Source: Otis tarda (Eukaryota; Chordata; Aves; Otidiformes; Otididae). From it: a DNA stretch of 64,000 bases. Made by a program: the position numbers and the translations under genes. Below are positions 1 to 25,300 of this stretch, piece by piece (the first letter of the stretch is position 1; the number at the start of each line of letters is the position of its first letter). The notes beneath the pieces are model-generated. The model was given only the letters and a program-made list of their open reading frames with translations. It was not told the origin of the DNA and did not search any database. The stretch covers positions 131,081,053-131,145,052 of the forward strand of contig CM048552.1 of the NCBI GenBank assembly GCA_026413225.1, given 5' to 3'.

Positions 1-13317
<13,317 letters not shown>

Positions 13318-13459
13318 CGTTGCAGCTGAGGCGGTGGCGGCCGCTGTTCATACGGAGGAGGCCCCGGAACTAAATTTGTCCCGGAACCTTTCTCCATCAG
13401 CTGTGGCTGCCCGGTCGGACGGTTCCGGGCACCGCGTCGACCGAGGGCAGGTGCCGAAG

Positions 13460-13467
13460 TGACGTCA
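13460..13467. promoter_or_regulatory. CRE palindrome (TGACGTCA)
   Basis: A perfect full-length CREB/ATF site lies 143 bases upstream of the MBTPS2 start codon inside the CpG island. ATF6-type factors, which S2P itself activates, bind related core sequences, but feedback control is only an inference. Confidence 0.6.
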
Positions 13468-13517
13468 CAGCCCAGCGCGCAGGGGAACGGGAGGTCGTTA
13501 CCGCGACCCTGGGGGAC

Positions 13518-13529
13518 TGCGCATGCGCG
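13518..13529. promoter_or_regulatory. NRF1-type palindrome (TGCGCATGCGCG)
   Basis: This matches the NRF1 consensus built on GCGCATGCGC, common in CpG-island housekeeping promoters. It lies about 200 bases upstream of the MBTPS2 start codon and about 50 bases beyond the CRE. Confidence 0.6.
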
Positions 13530-13620
13530 GCGGGGCTGGAGAGGGTGGGCCGAGTGTCCTGTTTGTGGCGAAAGGCGGCAAACAAGTCCTGAGTGGGTTC
13601 CTCCTCCTCTTGCTAAATTT

Positions 13621-16600
13621 ACTTCAGATATTTATGTGTCTGTACGTCGTGTAGAGGTGTAACGGCGTACACGCACGGTCTTTTTATGTTCCTTGTTGAA
13701 TGACAGAGGCAGTCGCAGGCGAGCCCCTCCCTCCCCCTAGTGGGGCTCACGGGCCGCTCCCTGTTAGGCCGCGGCAGGGCCCGTGGGGCTGCCGGTGCAA
13801 GAGCTGGAGACCTCTGGAGCGGCTGCGCTAAAAAGGGTCAGGAAAACACGCCGGAGAATAAAACTCATTCGCAGTAGTGGGATTACAGTGGAGTGTTGAA
13901 GTGCTTTAGTGATGAGGGAGTAACAGGATTCCCTCTAACTCCTAACATTCTTCCAGAAATTCAACACTGATTTCATGACACAACAAAGTCATTTCTTGTG
14001 GCTCGTTGTAAAAGGGACTTTCAGGCAAGTGCTTTCCAGGCCACTGTGATTCTTTCCCATTCCACTGTCACACTAATTCTCTGGTTTTATGCCTGTCTTG
14101 GTCTCTCCCACTCCTGAGCACGTTTTTCACTGCTACTGAAAGTCATATGTGCCGTGAGACCACTAATCTTAAGAGTTGAGTTCTCAGGGCCTTTTGGAGT
14201 TTAAAAACTGTCACTCAGAGCTTGAACACTGAGAGCAAACAAGCACAAACTTTGGCAGAGGTTAAGGGAAAGTATTTATTTGCCTACACAAGCTATGCAA
14301 ATTGAACTGCCCCTCCCTTCCTTTCTGACGTGCGGAAAATGGACTCCACAATGTGTAAGACTGTAAAGTAGGTATGTTTATTCAGTGCCGGGTAGCACGG
14401 GGTGGGGGGTAGTCCCGCCAAAACCGTGCACGCCTGATGCGGCAACTCACTTGGAATTTACACAACCAGGTGTTACGTATACATGAAGTTTCACAATACA
14501 CCTATACATATGCATGACCTATCCCCGCTTCGTATTAAAATTAGTCCCAAGGGGTCATTTCCATAAACTCCTCCCATCTGCGCTTGCGCAGTGCCTCCTG
14601 GTGGTGGTCGTAGGGGGTCGTGGGGATGAAGATAGGTGACTCCTCTTCGTCACCGCTAGTAACCTTTTGTTCTCGCGCAGGCGCAGTTATATCTTGGCTT
14701 TTACTCAAGCTGTAGGGTCGGTTTTAGCTGGTTCTTGAAGGAGGCCCCCTAGTCCTTATCAGGAACTGTCTTTTCATGAAGAATTGCAAAACTCCCCATG
14801 AAAGGTCTAGCAAATTGTTAAGCAAGTGATTCAAGCACTATTTATCACCTTAGTATTCACAGCAATAATTAATCAAGGCCATATCCACTAAAATTTCTTT
14901 TAACGCCTTCTCTCATTTCTCCCATGAAAAGAGTCACTATTGTGTCTTCAGTTTTTTCATTGCTTCTAAAGATTTTTCAGGAATCAAGACAGCAGTAGTG
15001 GGAGAGCCTTCTGTCTGTGATTTCCAGTCCACCTTTTCCTATGTGATCCAGATAAATTTTCCTTGGTCTTAGTTTGTTAGAAATTACTCAGAAGTGCTCT
15101 CCTGAAAATGCTTGTTCCATCCATCCTTCAGCTCTGATGTGTTAGTCTGTGGGTTCACAGATTGTTCTGTGGAAGAGCTGGGACTGCCATTAGGAGGTAA
15201 GTTTGTAAAACCAACCACAGCCTATCTTTTTCACACAGGAAGCTGTGTAGAAGTTGTGTTTTTAAATAAATAGATCCATGTCTCTCCTTTGAATCAAAAA
15301 ATGCATCAAGCCCTCCATTTGCTAGGATTTAAGTGGTTTTAATGCTGATTTTCAGTCACATTTTCAGATTTTTCAGCTCTTTCTTTGTTCTGTATATACT
15401 GCTGCTTCCTGTCCTTCCCAAAATGGGTGCTGCGAACTTTCCTTATGCTACCAGCAGGAAAAACATCTCAGCTCTGAACTCCTTGGCTCTTTTCAGCTCC
15501 CTTTCTTTTCACTGATAATATGGCATTGCTGAGGGGAAGTGGCAGTAAGGGGCTGTACCCTGGGAGATGGTTAGATCAGCGAGCAAGTGAGGGGAGGCAT
15601 CCCTGGCCAATCTCTCATTGTTGACCGTTGTAGGGGCAGAAGGGGAAGTGAGAACTGGTAATGCATACCTGCTTACTCTTATTCTCTGGTGAATTTCTCT
15701 GTCTTTCATTTCAAGTCAGGGATGTTTTTTCCCCAAGTTTAGATTTTCCATCATCCTTAAAGCCCTGCCCTCGGTGGAAGCCGTTCATGTTAACAGAAGC
15801 CTTGTGAGAGCTTCAGAATTTCATAGCAACATAAAAGCTGAAGAGTTACAGGAAATGTATCCAGCCCTGCATGCAATCAAATTTGAGTTTGTACACTGAC
15901 ATAGACAACTTTGAGATGTTCCCAGCATCAAAAGAAATCATAAACAGAGTCCCAGGATAATCACATCTGACTACGGCTTTTCTGCAGAGGTTCCCAGACT
16001 AGCAAGTTCGATTGCGAATCATTGAGAAATGATGCAAATATGTTGAATTCTACACCTTATTGTTTAAAAACTCAAGTTATTTTATATACCAGCATACATT
16101 TAATATAAATATGAAAAATTTATTCTAGTGGTCTTTGGAAGCAGTAGAGGGCAATCATATTCAAATAGTTAAGAACATGAGTACTTTTACTAGCAGCATA
16201 GCCTCACTGAAATCAAGCATAGTAAAATGAGTGTGTTTAAATTATCTAGTTGATAAAGAGCTTTTGTAACATTATTATATTTTTCTTCTATGCTAACTTA
16301 GTACATCGTATAAAATACAGACCTGAATTTTATTGAGCTGGCATAGAAATTGGCAATGCAAATAAAAAGGAGTGCAACTAGAATATAGAGTCTGTATTTT
16401 ACTGCTGGAAAGTTTATCACATGAAAACAAACAAAAATGAGAATTTTCTAGAATGTGAAAGATCAATATTCTGAGTGAACTGCCAGCCCCACAGTTTTTA
16501 CTTGCGTAACTCGAGCAGGTATTTTGCCCCTGGCAGAAAGGCAGAGTTAATCCTTGCTCTCATGGAATGAAGCTGCTGCACACTGTGAAGTGTTTCAGGG

Positions 16601-17604
16601 AGATTGCACACTGCATTTTGAAAGTTAAGGTATTCAGAATTAAAGATTTCCACTTTAAAATGGTTCCAGAGGTAGTACAGATGTCAATACACTTTTTACC
16701 ACTGCTTAGTTTTCTTTACAGCCACATATTAAGCTAAAGTAGTGACTAAAGCAAAATGCCATGCAGTAATCAGGCTGGTGCACAATATCCATACGCTGGT
16801 ACGAAGCAATGCAACAGAGTTTTAGAAGTCACAGCTGAGGTGCACATTAATGGGAGGGCATGGGTGGACCTCAAAAGGGCAAGTATGAAAGAATGTTAGA
16901 AAAGGATCTGTATCAGTCATCATGCAAGAGTATCTAAGTCCGAGCAAAAACTTTAGACAGAAAAAGAATAATCTCGTAAGCATAATAATACAGATTAAAT
17001 GTAATGTGGCAAGTAAATACCAACCAGAATGTGTTAATAATACATTAATTAAGATATTATCAAATTCATTTAGTGGCTTAGTATCATAGGCATCTTTTTC
17101 TATACATAGTAAATATATTTATCTTAAAATTAATTATCAACATATCTACTAATTAATCTCTTCAACTTTGATCTATTATTGAAGTAGATATACAATTATT
17201 CGGATATTAGCATAGAAGACACATTGCAAAATGTAAGTAAAACCAGTTTTAACAACACTTTCAAAAGCTCTGATGTTAGAGGGATTTGCAGGGCTTCAGG
17301 GAAATTGTACGTGCTCACAGGTCATTACAGGCTCAGACCTAAAACCAGCTAAGATGTGGATTTTGGCATGGAGAGGTTGTAAATTTTGCCAGTTTGAAGA
17401 CAATACAATCAGAACATAACTTGGTTGGATATGTATTTGAGCCTTGAAGAGAGGAAATGGGTTTTTAGGTGTCTTCTGAGTAGTATTTGTTACTAGCTTG
17501 CAGAGTATTGATCTAAACGGACGAAAGGAAGACTGGAATAAAACATGATTGTGCAAACATTTATGTTGCAGCATAACTTGAAATGAAGTGTTACTTTCAT
17601 GCAG
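13621..17604. other. Intergenic region upstream of MBTPS2
   Basis: This holds a solo LTR (14331-14776) and otherwise unassigned DNA. Short open frames such as those near 15.3-15.7 kb show no similarity I recognise. Confidence 0.7.
14331..14776 (-). mobile_element. Solo LTR of an avian endogenous retrovirus (ERVK-like)
   Basis: A block of about 446 bases differs in composition from its flanks, with CpG and GTGGTGGTCGTAGGGGGTCG-type words I associate with avian ERVK-like LTRs. It has TG...CA ends. A polyadenylation word (AATAAA) reads on the minus strand near 14368, which suggests minus orientation. No gag, pol or env sequence adjoins, so it is a recombined solo LTR. Retained CpGs suggest moderate rather than great age. 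The family name is from memory of similar avian LTRs; the ends are approximate. Confidence 0.7.
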
Positions 17605-18937
17605 TAGAATCATAGAATGGTTCGGATTGGAAAGGACCTTAAAGGCCATCTAGTCCAACCGCCCTGCAAGAAACAGGGACATCTCCAATTAGATTAGGGT
17701 GCTCAGAGCCCCGTCCATCCTGGCCTTGAATGTTTTCAGGGACGGGGCATCTGCCATCTCTCTAGGCAACCTGTTCCAGTGTTCACCACCCTCATCATAA
17801 AAAGTTTCTTCCTAATACCTAGTCTGAATCTACTCTTTTTTTGTTTAAAGCCATTACACCTTGTCCAACCACAACAGACCCTACTAAAAAGTCTGTCCCT
17901 ATCTTTCTTATAAGACCTCTTATAAGTACTGAAAGGCCACAATAAGGTTTCCCGGGAGCCTCCTCTTCTCCAGGCTGAACAATCCCAACTCTCTCAGCCT
18001 GTCTTCATAGGAGAGGTGCTCCAGCACTCTGATCATTTTTGTGGCCTCCTCTGGAATCACTTCAACAGGTCCACATCCTTCTTATGTTGGGGGCTCCAGA
18101 GCTGGATGCAGTACTCCAGGTGGGGTCCCAGGAGAGCAGAGCAGAGGGGCAGAATCCCCTCCCTCGACCTGCTGGTCACACTTCTTTTGATGCAGCCCGA
18201 GATACAGTTGGCCTTCTGGTCTGCGAGCGCACATTGCTGGCCCATGTCCAGCTTTTCATCCACCCTGAAGTCCTTCTTGGTAGGGCTACTCTCAATCCCT
18301 ACATCTCCCAGCCTCTATTGATACCAAGGATTGCCTCGACCCATGTGCAGGACCTTGCACTTGGCCTTGTTGAACCTCACAAGGTTTGCATGGGTTTACT
18401 TCTCAAGCTTATCCAGCTCCCTCTGAATGGCATCCTGTCCCTCAGGCATGTTAACCGCACCATTCAGCTTGGTGTCGTCAGCAAACTTGCTGAGGGTGCA
18501 CTTAATCCCACTGTCTATGTCATTGATGAAGATATTAAACAGTACTGGTCCCAGTACGGACCCCTGAGGGACACTTGTCATTGGTCTCTATTGGGATATT
18601 GAGCCGTTGACCCCTACCCTTTGGATGTGACCATCCAACCACTTCCTGATCCACTGAACTGTCCTTCCATCAAATCCATATCTCTCCAATTTAGAGAGAA
18701 GGATGTTGTGGGGCATCCTGTTAAAGGCCTTGCAGAAGTCCAGATAGATGACATTCGTAGATCTTCCCTTGTCCGCTAATGTTCTCACTCCATCATAGAA
18801 GGCCACTAGGTTGGTCAGGCAAAACTTGCCCTTGGTGAAGTCATGCCGGCTGTCTCAAATCACCTCCCTGTTCTGCATGTGCCTTAGCATAGCTTCTAGG
18901 AGAATCTGTTCCGTGATCTTTCCAGGCATAGAGGTGA
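17605..18937 (-). mobile_element. CR1 LINE with partial ORF2 (reverse transcriptase) and 3' end
   Basis: This is a 5'-truncated CR1 in minus orientation. Reading down from 18937, the frames give LTSMPGKITEQILLEAMLRH, then [20 protein letters not shown], then [19 protein letters not shown], then [13 protein letters not shown]. These are CR1 reverse transcriptase blocks, including the FADD catalytic box near 18480. The C-terminal CR1 block SREGILPLCSALLGPHLEYC follows near 18150. The sequence ends in the usual CR1 3'UTR and the tip TAGAATCATAGAATGG (plus strand). Stops and frame breaks between the blocks show it is dead. Its 5' end abuts another CR1 piece (18938-19346). Confidence 0.95.
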
Positions 18938-19346
18938 GTTCCCTCAGCTGCTCCTCATAATATGTGTTCTCTAGGCCCTTCACCAGCTTTGTTGTTCTTC
19001 TTTGGATGCATTCCAGCACCTCAGTGTTTTGTAGTGAGGAGCCCAAAACTGAAGACAGTATTTGAGGTGTGGCCTCACAAATGCCAAGTACAGGGGGATG
19101 ATCTCTTCCTTAGTCTTGCTGGCCACACTATTTCTGATAAAGCCAGGATGCTGTTGGCCTTGGCCACCTAAGCACACTGCTAGCTCATGTTCAGCCAGCT
19201 GTCAACCAGCACCCTGAGGTCGTTTTCCACCAGGCAGCTTTCCAGCCACTCTTCCCCAAGCCTGTAGCGTTGCATGGGGTTGTTGTGACCCAAGTGCAGG
19301 ACCCAGCGCTTGGCCTTGTTGAATCTCATACAAGGTTGCATGAAAG
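18938..19346 (-). mobile_element. CR1 LINE fragment, C-terminal part of reverse transcriptase ORF2
   Basis: Minus-strand frames give [20 protein letters not shown], then [20 protein letters not shown], then [20 protein letters not shown] and [16 protein letters not shown]. The last block is [17 protein letters not shown], the standard CR1 C-terminal reverse transcriptase order. The fragment stops at YEEQLREL and joins directly, in the same orientation, to the upstream RT region of the next CR1 piece. The same protein region is therefore encoded twice. Confidence 0.92.
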
Positions 19347-22300
19347 AAGAAATAGATAGGTAGTGATTAAATAGATGGTCCATTTAAGCACTTATGCAGG
19401 CTAGGAGATTGCTTCTGGAGGGAATAAAAACATCAGAGCAAAGAAGAAATCTGAGGCACAAGAGAGCTACAGAGACTGGCATGCTACAGAAATGTATATA
19501 GCATTGACTGTAAATGTTTCAAGGACAAATATGTTTTCTTTTACCTTACTACTGTTATTATGTAAAAATTTTAGTATATGGGAGAAATTCAGGTAATGGA
19601 AATTATGGAGATGTATAATGTGTCTTATGTATATAAGAAAAGAAAAAAAACTTTGATCCTTGCTGTGCCTAGAAAACAAAAGAGCAGAATGTTATGCAAT
19701 TTTCTTTAGTTTTTTAATGTTCCAGTTACAGTACAAAACAGTCTTGCTTTATTTAAATAGGAATTAGGTCAAAGTATTTTGTTAGGGTTCAGGATCTGTT
19801 CGCAGTATTTAACCCGATTACCAAAAATACATACTGAAAACATGAGATTTTGACTCTTAAAACAAAATAAATTTGTTCTTAAGTCACAGTTCATATGAAC
19901 AATATAAGTAAAGAAAAAGTACAAGTGTTCATAGAAACGTGCCTTTACTAGGCTAATCTGCTACAGAGTAGTTGTACATGCTTTTTCAGCATTTGTTAAT
20001 TGCTGGTGCTGATGTATAACAAAAAAAAAAAGACAAGATTTTCTTAATTGCTATCAATTTTCAGCATTTAGCCGTCTGTCGTAATTGTGTTAGGTACTTC
20101 GTGATTGGAATTACATCTAAGAAAAGGTCCTCCAAAGCTATTGCACTCCAAGGAGAAATGGGTGTCAGACTGTAAAGAAAAACAAAGGAAAAGGAGAAAC
20201 TTGAGATGTGTGGCTCGAATATTATTCTACAATCCAGTTCTGTAAGAACATTAGTTGGAGCTTCAGCTACTCATTTTAGCTGACAGTCTTGCTTGCTAAC
20301 CTATTGTGCTTTGCCTCCTCTGCAATCGTTTAGAAGTTATAGGTGAGAAAAAGCATGGAATATCTACTGCAGATTAGTTATTCAGCATTAGCTCCTATGT
20401 TGGTATCCCTTTACAACTTTGAGTGTCTGTCCTTTAAAATGAGTTTACCTAAACTGCAGAAAAAAAAAAAGGTTCAGTAAGTCATGGAGGAGAGCACATA
20501 AGGGAAGCTAATGCCAAACAGTTATTGTGCTTTTTTTGTTTGTTTGTTTTAGATTACCTTTGGAATCCCTATGGACACAATCTCCTATTCCACTGCAGAA
20601 TGCAAAATAAATATAGGATAGTTTCAGTCTCACAGGTATTGTTTCATGCTCACTGTAACCTGAAGTAAATGCACATGGTAGCATAGACTTACCAGGTTTG
20701 AACCCCGAAACCTGTAGAATAGCCTTGAACTCTAGGGAAAGAAAGAAGCACACTTTGCTTAAGTCAAAGTGGGATAACACTTTGGAAAAGACAAAGTAGT
20801 TTGTAGTTCATTGTTTAGCAGACTGTTAAAGCTGTAACACTTCTATTCACCCATGCACATATGGTATGTAGCTGTTCTGAATAACAGGAACCTCTTGCAC
20901 AGGACAAACTGATGAGTATATCACCATAGCTGTCCACCTGAACTGTACAAATGGTTGAAGTAGCTCCTGAATTGCATCATCATACAGCACAGCACTCAGT
21001 TAAACCAGTGCTGATTTTGTTCTGCCTCAAGGACCAGGCTGTAAGGAGCTGCTTCATGATCACATAGCCCTCCACACGGCTGATAAACTGTGATTTCGAC
21101 CGGTGTCCCAGTACTGCGAATCCCCTCTGCCCTTAGTCAGAGGACGTGTGAACTACCCATGACAAAACAGTGGTTTTGCCTTGCAGAGAACAGTTTATGT
21201 CAGGAACCTGAGCCAAGAACATCTCCTTTTTTTCCTAATTAAAAAAAAAAAATCATCAATTTGCGAGTTGGCTGCAATAAAGCTGTGAACATCTTCATGG
21301 ATACTGTAGTCGGAGTATAAAGATTATGGCCTAGCACCTCACTGATAGTTGTCAGGCACAGGAAACCCAGAGCAGCCTGCTGTTCTCAAAGATAATTTCC
21401 AGGATAGATGATTTTGAAGCACCACATTTAGCTCCAGTTCTTGAGAATTGAACCATACTTCAAAGGGCTACCCTCTGTGTGCAGAGCCTGATGTGATTGA
21501 ACGAAGCAGCTTAATATTTACAGTTTCTTTTTTCAGGTTTGTTATTGTGCTTGGATAGAAGATATTGCAAGTCCACAACCCTACCTCATATCGGTGTAAA
21601 GTAAGATATGAAGATTTTAAAAACTTCTTTGTGTAATTCCTAAGAGAAAATGTTTATACTATTTTTAACACTTGAGATTTGATATTGTTTTGGGAAATAT
21701 CTTTTAGAAATTAGCAGCTGGAGGACTTTACTGGTCTTCCTGTGGCAACAAACACTGATTTCTTTTTGCAACTTCTTTCTGAACAGGTACAATAATTGTA
21801 TGGCAGGTGACCACAGATGATTCAAAAATGTTCCTGTAGCAGATCTGATTCAATAAAAGTAACATTTGATATAGATCATGTTTGACTATTTGATAGATGG
21901 GTATGACTAGTAGACTTATTCATATCTTCACCATGGAAAGCATTCATTCTTAATTGTCTTATTTTTTAGAATGTTAGAGGTGTGAAAAGCTAAGGATTTT
22001 TTTCCTCATGACTCATAGGAACTAAGATAAGTGTCCTGATATTGATTCAAACTTTAAAAATCTTCACACCCACAGTTTATCAATCTTCATCTTTTATTTT
22101 CTGTTCAGCAGAAACAAACCAAAGATAGCAACTGATCAATCACGTATGATTCAGCAAGTTGGTGCAGTTGTCCTTGAATTTGGTCATTTGTTATCTAACG
22201 GCATTCATTTCTTTATAATGTCCTTGATATTCTGCTTCCTCCAGCTTGTTGCCTGATCACCCTTGTTCTGGGTCCATCTTTTCACTTCTGTTTTTCATGA

Positions 22301-25300
22301 GATTTCTCCTGTCTCAACCATGTCTTCATTCCTCTTAATATGCCATTTACATGAGGAATCATCAGAAATTAGACTTTGTTCTCTTTGTTAGACTGCAGAT
22401 GATTGCTCTACTTAAGTCTACTACATTTGCTCTCACAGCAGGATCATATCTGTGTGAGCTGATTACATGCACAGCTGCAATTTTATTTCATGCTTTATTA
22501 CAAGAGATAAGTACATTGCTTTGTGTGATGCTGAGTCTCCAGGTCTTCTGGTATATCTGTACCTAGTTCTCGTACATCTTTGGATCAGATGGGTACAACG
22601 GCAAAATTCCTTACTGTACATCACATTAGGTCTTAATCTGACCAATTGAAGACAAGAGCTAGTAGTGTTCAGCAGATGTAATCAACTGACAGGGATGGCC
22701 TTCATCAAAAGATATCTCTTATGGAATTGAAAAAGATAGTAGATGCCTATTTGAATTATCCTGATTTGTGAAAATGATGAGTAAGTCTTTCTGTTCAAAA
22801 TTTCACCAATGATTCAGTCAGTTCCTATTTTGTCAAACTTGTTTGCCTAGAACAGTATCTGATGGTGCAATGTCACATCTTTTGTTTCTTTTCCAAACGA
22901 TGCTGAATCATTATAGTAAACAGGATGTTTACAAAATCAGCATATCATTTAAAATTCATGTTCACTTTAAAATCTACCAGTACCCTTGCTCTTTCTTACA
23001 GTGTCAGCTTTGCCAGGTATAGGGGCTAAAATTTCCCAAGAGAAAAGTGGAAACAAATTTGTTGCTTGTACGTCATCATCACATTTCAGTTACTCAAAGC
23101 ATTTTGGTAAGTAAGAATTTTGCAGGATACAAAGCAACAGAGAATATGGCTTTTGGGTAATTTAGTGGCCATAGCTGTTTTGTTCTAGCATGTGTGTGGG
23201 TTTTATTTGTAATGCAGTTTTTAGAACTTAATACAAATTCTTAGATGATATTAACAATGCTATTAAAAGATGCTGGAACTCTGAAATTTAGAACAAGGTC
23301 ACTGGCTGCCTCTAATGAGACTCTCTTCTTAATACAAGGCTAATTATTTCTTGATGGAACAGTGTGTGATAATAATCACCAAGCTTTTATATGGAAAGAA
23401 AGAGAGCACGCAGGAGTTGAATTAATATTTAGCAGCTCTGAAAAGTCACAGAAACAAAATCAGCTAATTTAGATATGTTTGTTGATTTTCTGTCCACTAG
23501 ATAACAGCAAATATTTTTGCATACTATTTTATGTCATTCATTATTTAAATAGCCTCATGTTACTGTTGTTGGCATAGCTGTACAAGTAGAACTCAAGTAA
23601 AAGTGCTTTATTTTTTTCTTGATATTAAGAAACATATAGATTGGGGAAAACTGGGAGAACCAATCGAACAGTAGATGACACTTCCTCAAACATTTCTCAT
23701 AAGAGGTGAGGTCTGATATTCTTTCTGCAGTCTAGGATTCAATATTATCTTCAGTTCAAAGCAAGAGTCAGAATGGGCTGTGATGCCTGGTAATTGCTAG
23801 ATCCACTGTATTTTTAATTTTTGTGGTTCTGTCTAACCTCATATGACTGGGTACCATTGCTGAAAGTCTCTGTCTTTCATCAAGCCTATGTGACAAGTCA
23901 TTGTTACATGGAGTAGATGCATCTTTACTAAGGGAGAAGAGCTCAAAAGTACAAATAAAATATCTGTGAGTCAGAAAATTGATGGTGGGATTTTTTTTTT
24001 CCAGGATCCTCTGTGTTAGTCCTCTGGTAAATCTGTCTGATAGCAGGTTTCTTATTTTTAAATCTTAGTCAATAACTTAGGTGTGTTGAATTAAGAGAAT
24101 AGTTTATCTTGCACTACAACTTTAGTTTTTATATTCTTCACCAAACAGTTAAAATGAAGGTAGTGATAGCAATTAATTAACCAAATACTTAATATCCTGG
24201 GCCCACGATTCTTACTTGGTAATAAACTATAATTTATAAAGCTAAAATTAAGACAGGAAAGCAAAGTTTTGCGTTGCCAAAGATTGTTGCTACTATTTGG
24301 GAATCTAAAGCAAAACTCCAAGAATGTATTTTTTAACTTTTTCTTTAAAGAAGTCTTATTTCAAGTGAGCTGAGGTTGTGGCTGCTCCTTTGTTGACTTG
24401 CATTTTGAATTGTATTACATTGTTTGCATTACACTGAAACATTTTGGACTATAATAGGGAAAATATTTTTCTTTTGGGAGCCTCAGGGAAGTTCTATCTG
24501 TGCTCATGAGGTTTCTCAAAAAGCAAAACATTTAAGTAAGCATATTAAGTAGTGACAGTTTAAAGAAACAATTCTGATATTATACAGTGAAATATCTCAG
24601 TCAAGAAGGAAGGTACATACACGTTTCTGTTAACCATCAACTTAGTTTTCAAAACTAATAAGCTGTTCCAGGAAGCGTGTTAATTAGACAAGCTTCTAGG
24701 AATGTAACAAAACTATATTTTGAACTATATTGGGATTTTCATACTTCAAATAAATACATTGTTACTATGTCTTTTGGATCTCTATACACGAGACATAAGG
24801 ATTTTATGCAGTGTGTGTCAATGACCTGGCCCTAACTTGCCAGGCATTAAATCCATCATCTGGAATGCACGTTTGCCTCATTATTTACTTACTAAATCAT
24901 CTGCTGCATGCATTTAGCAGATGAATCTGGAAGTCATGGGGCTGTATGTTCCAGTGGTTATTCAAAGGCAATGGTACTCTGTAAAATAATGGTAAAAGTG
25001 TCTATTTACTCAGATATACTTTTTCTGATATTAGTGATAAAATTTGGGTTTACTTCTTTTATCCCAACAATTTAGTACAGTTTAGGTGTGATAGTTTATG
25101 GGTGTTAGGTATGTGACAGCGGTAGATTCTTTTCCAATTTACACATCACTAAGACTATCTATTAAATTACTTGTCACTCCTGGGAAAACCCGTTGAAGGA
25201 AACAATGTTGAGCTGGTATCTCTTAGGCATATTTGCAAGATGATGGGATTATAAAATGTAAACAATGGCCTACCTTTGCTAAATTAATGACACATGGAAG

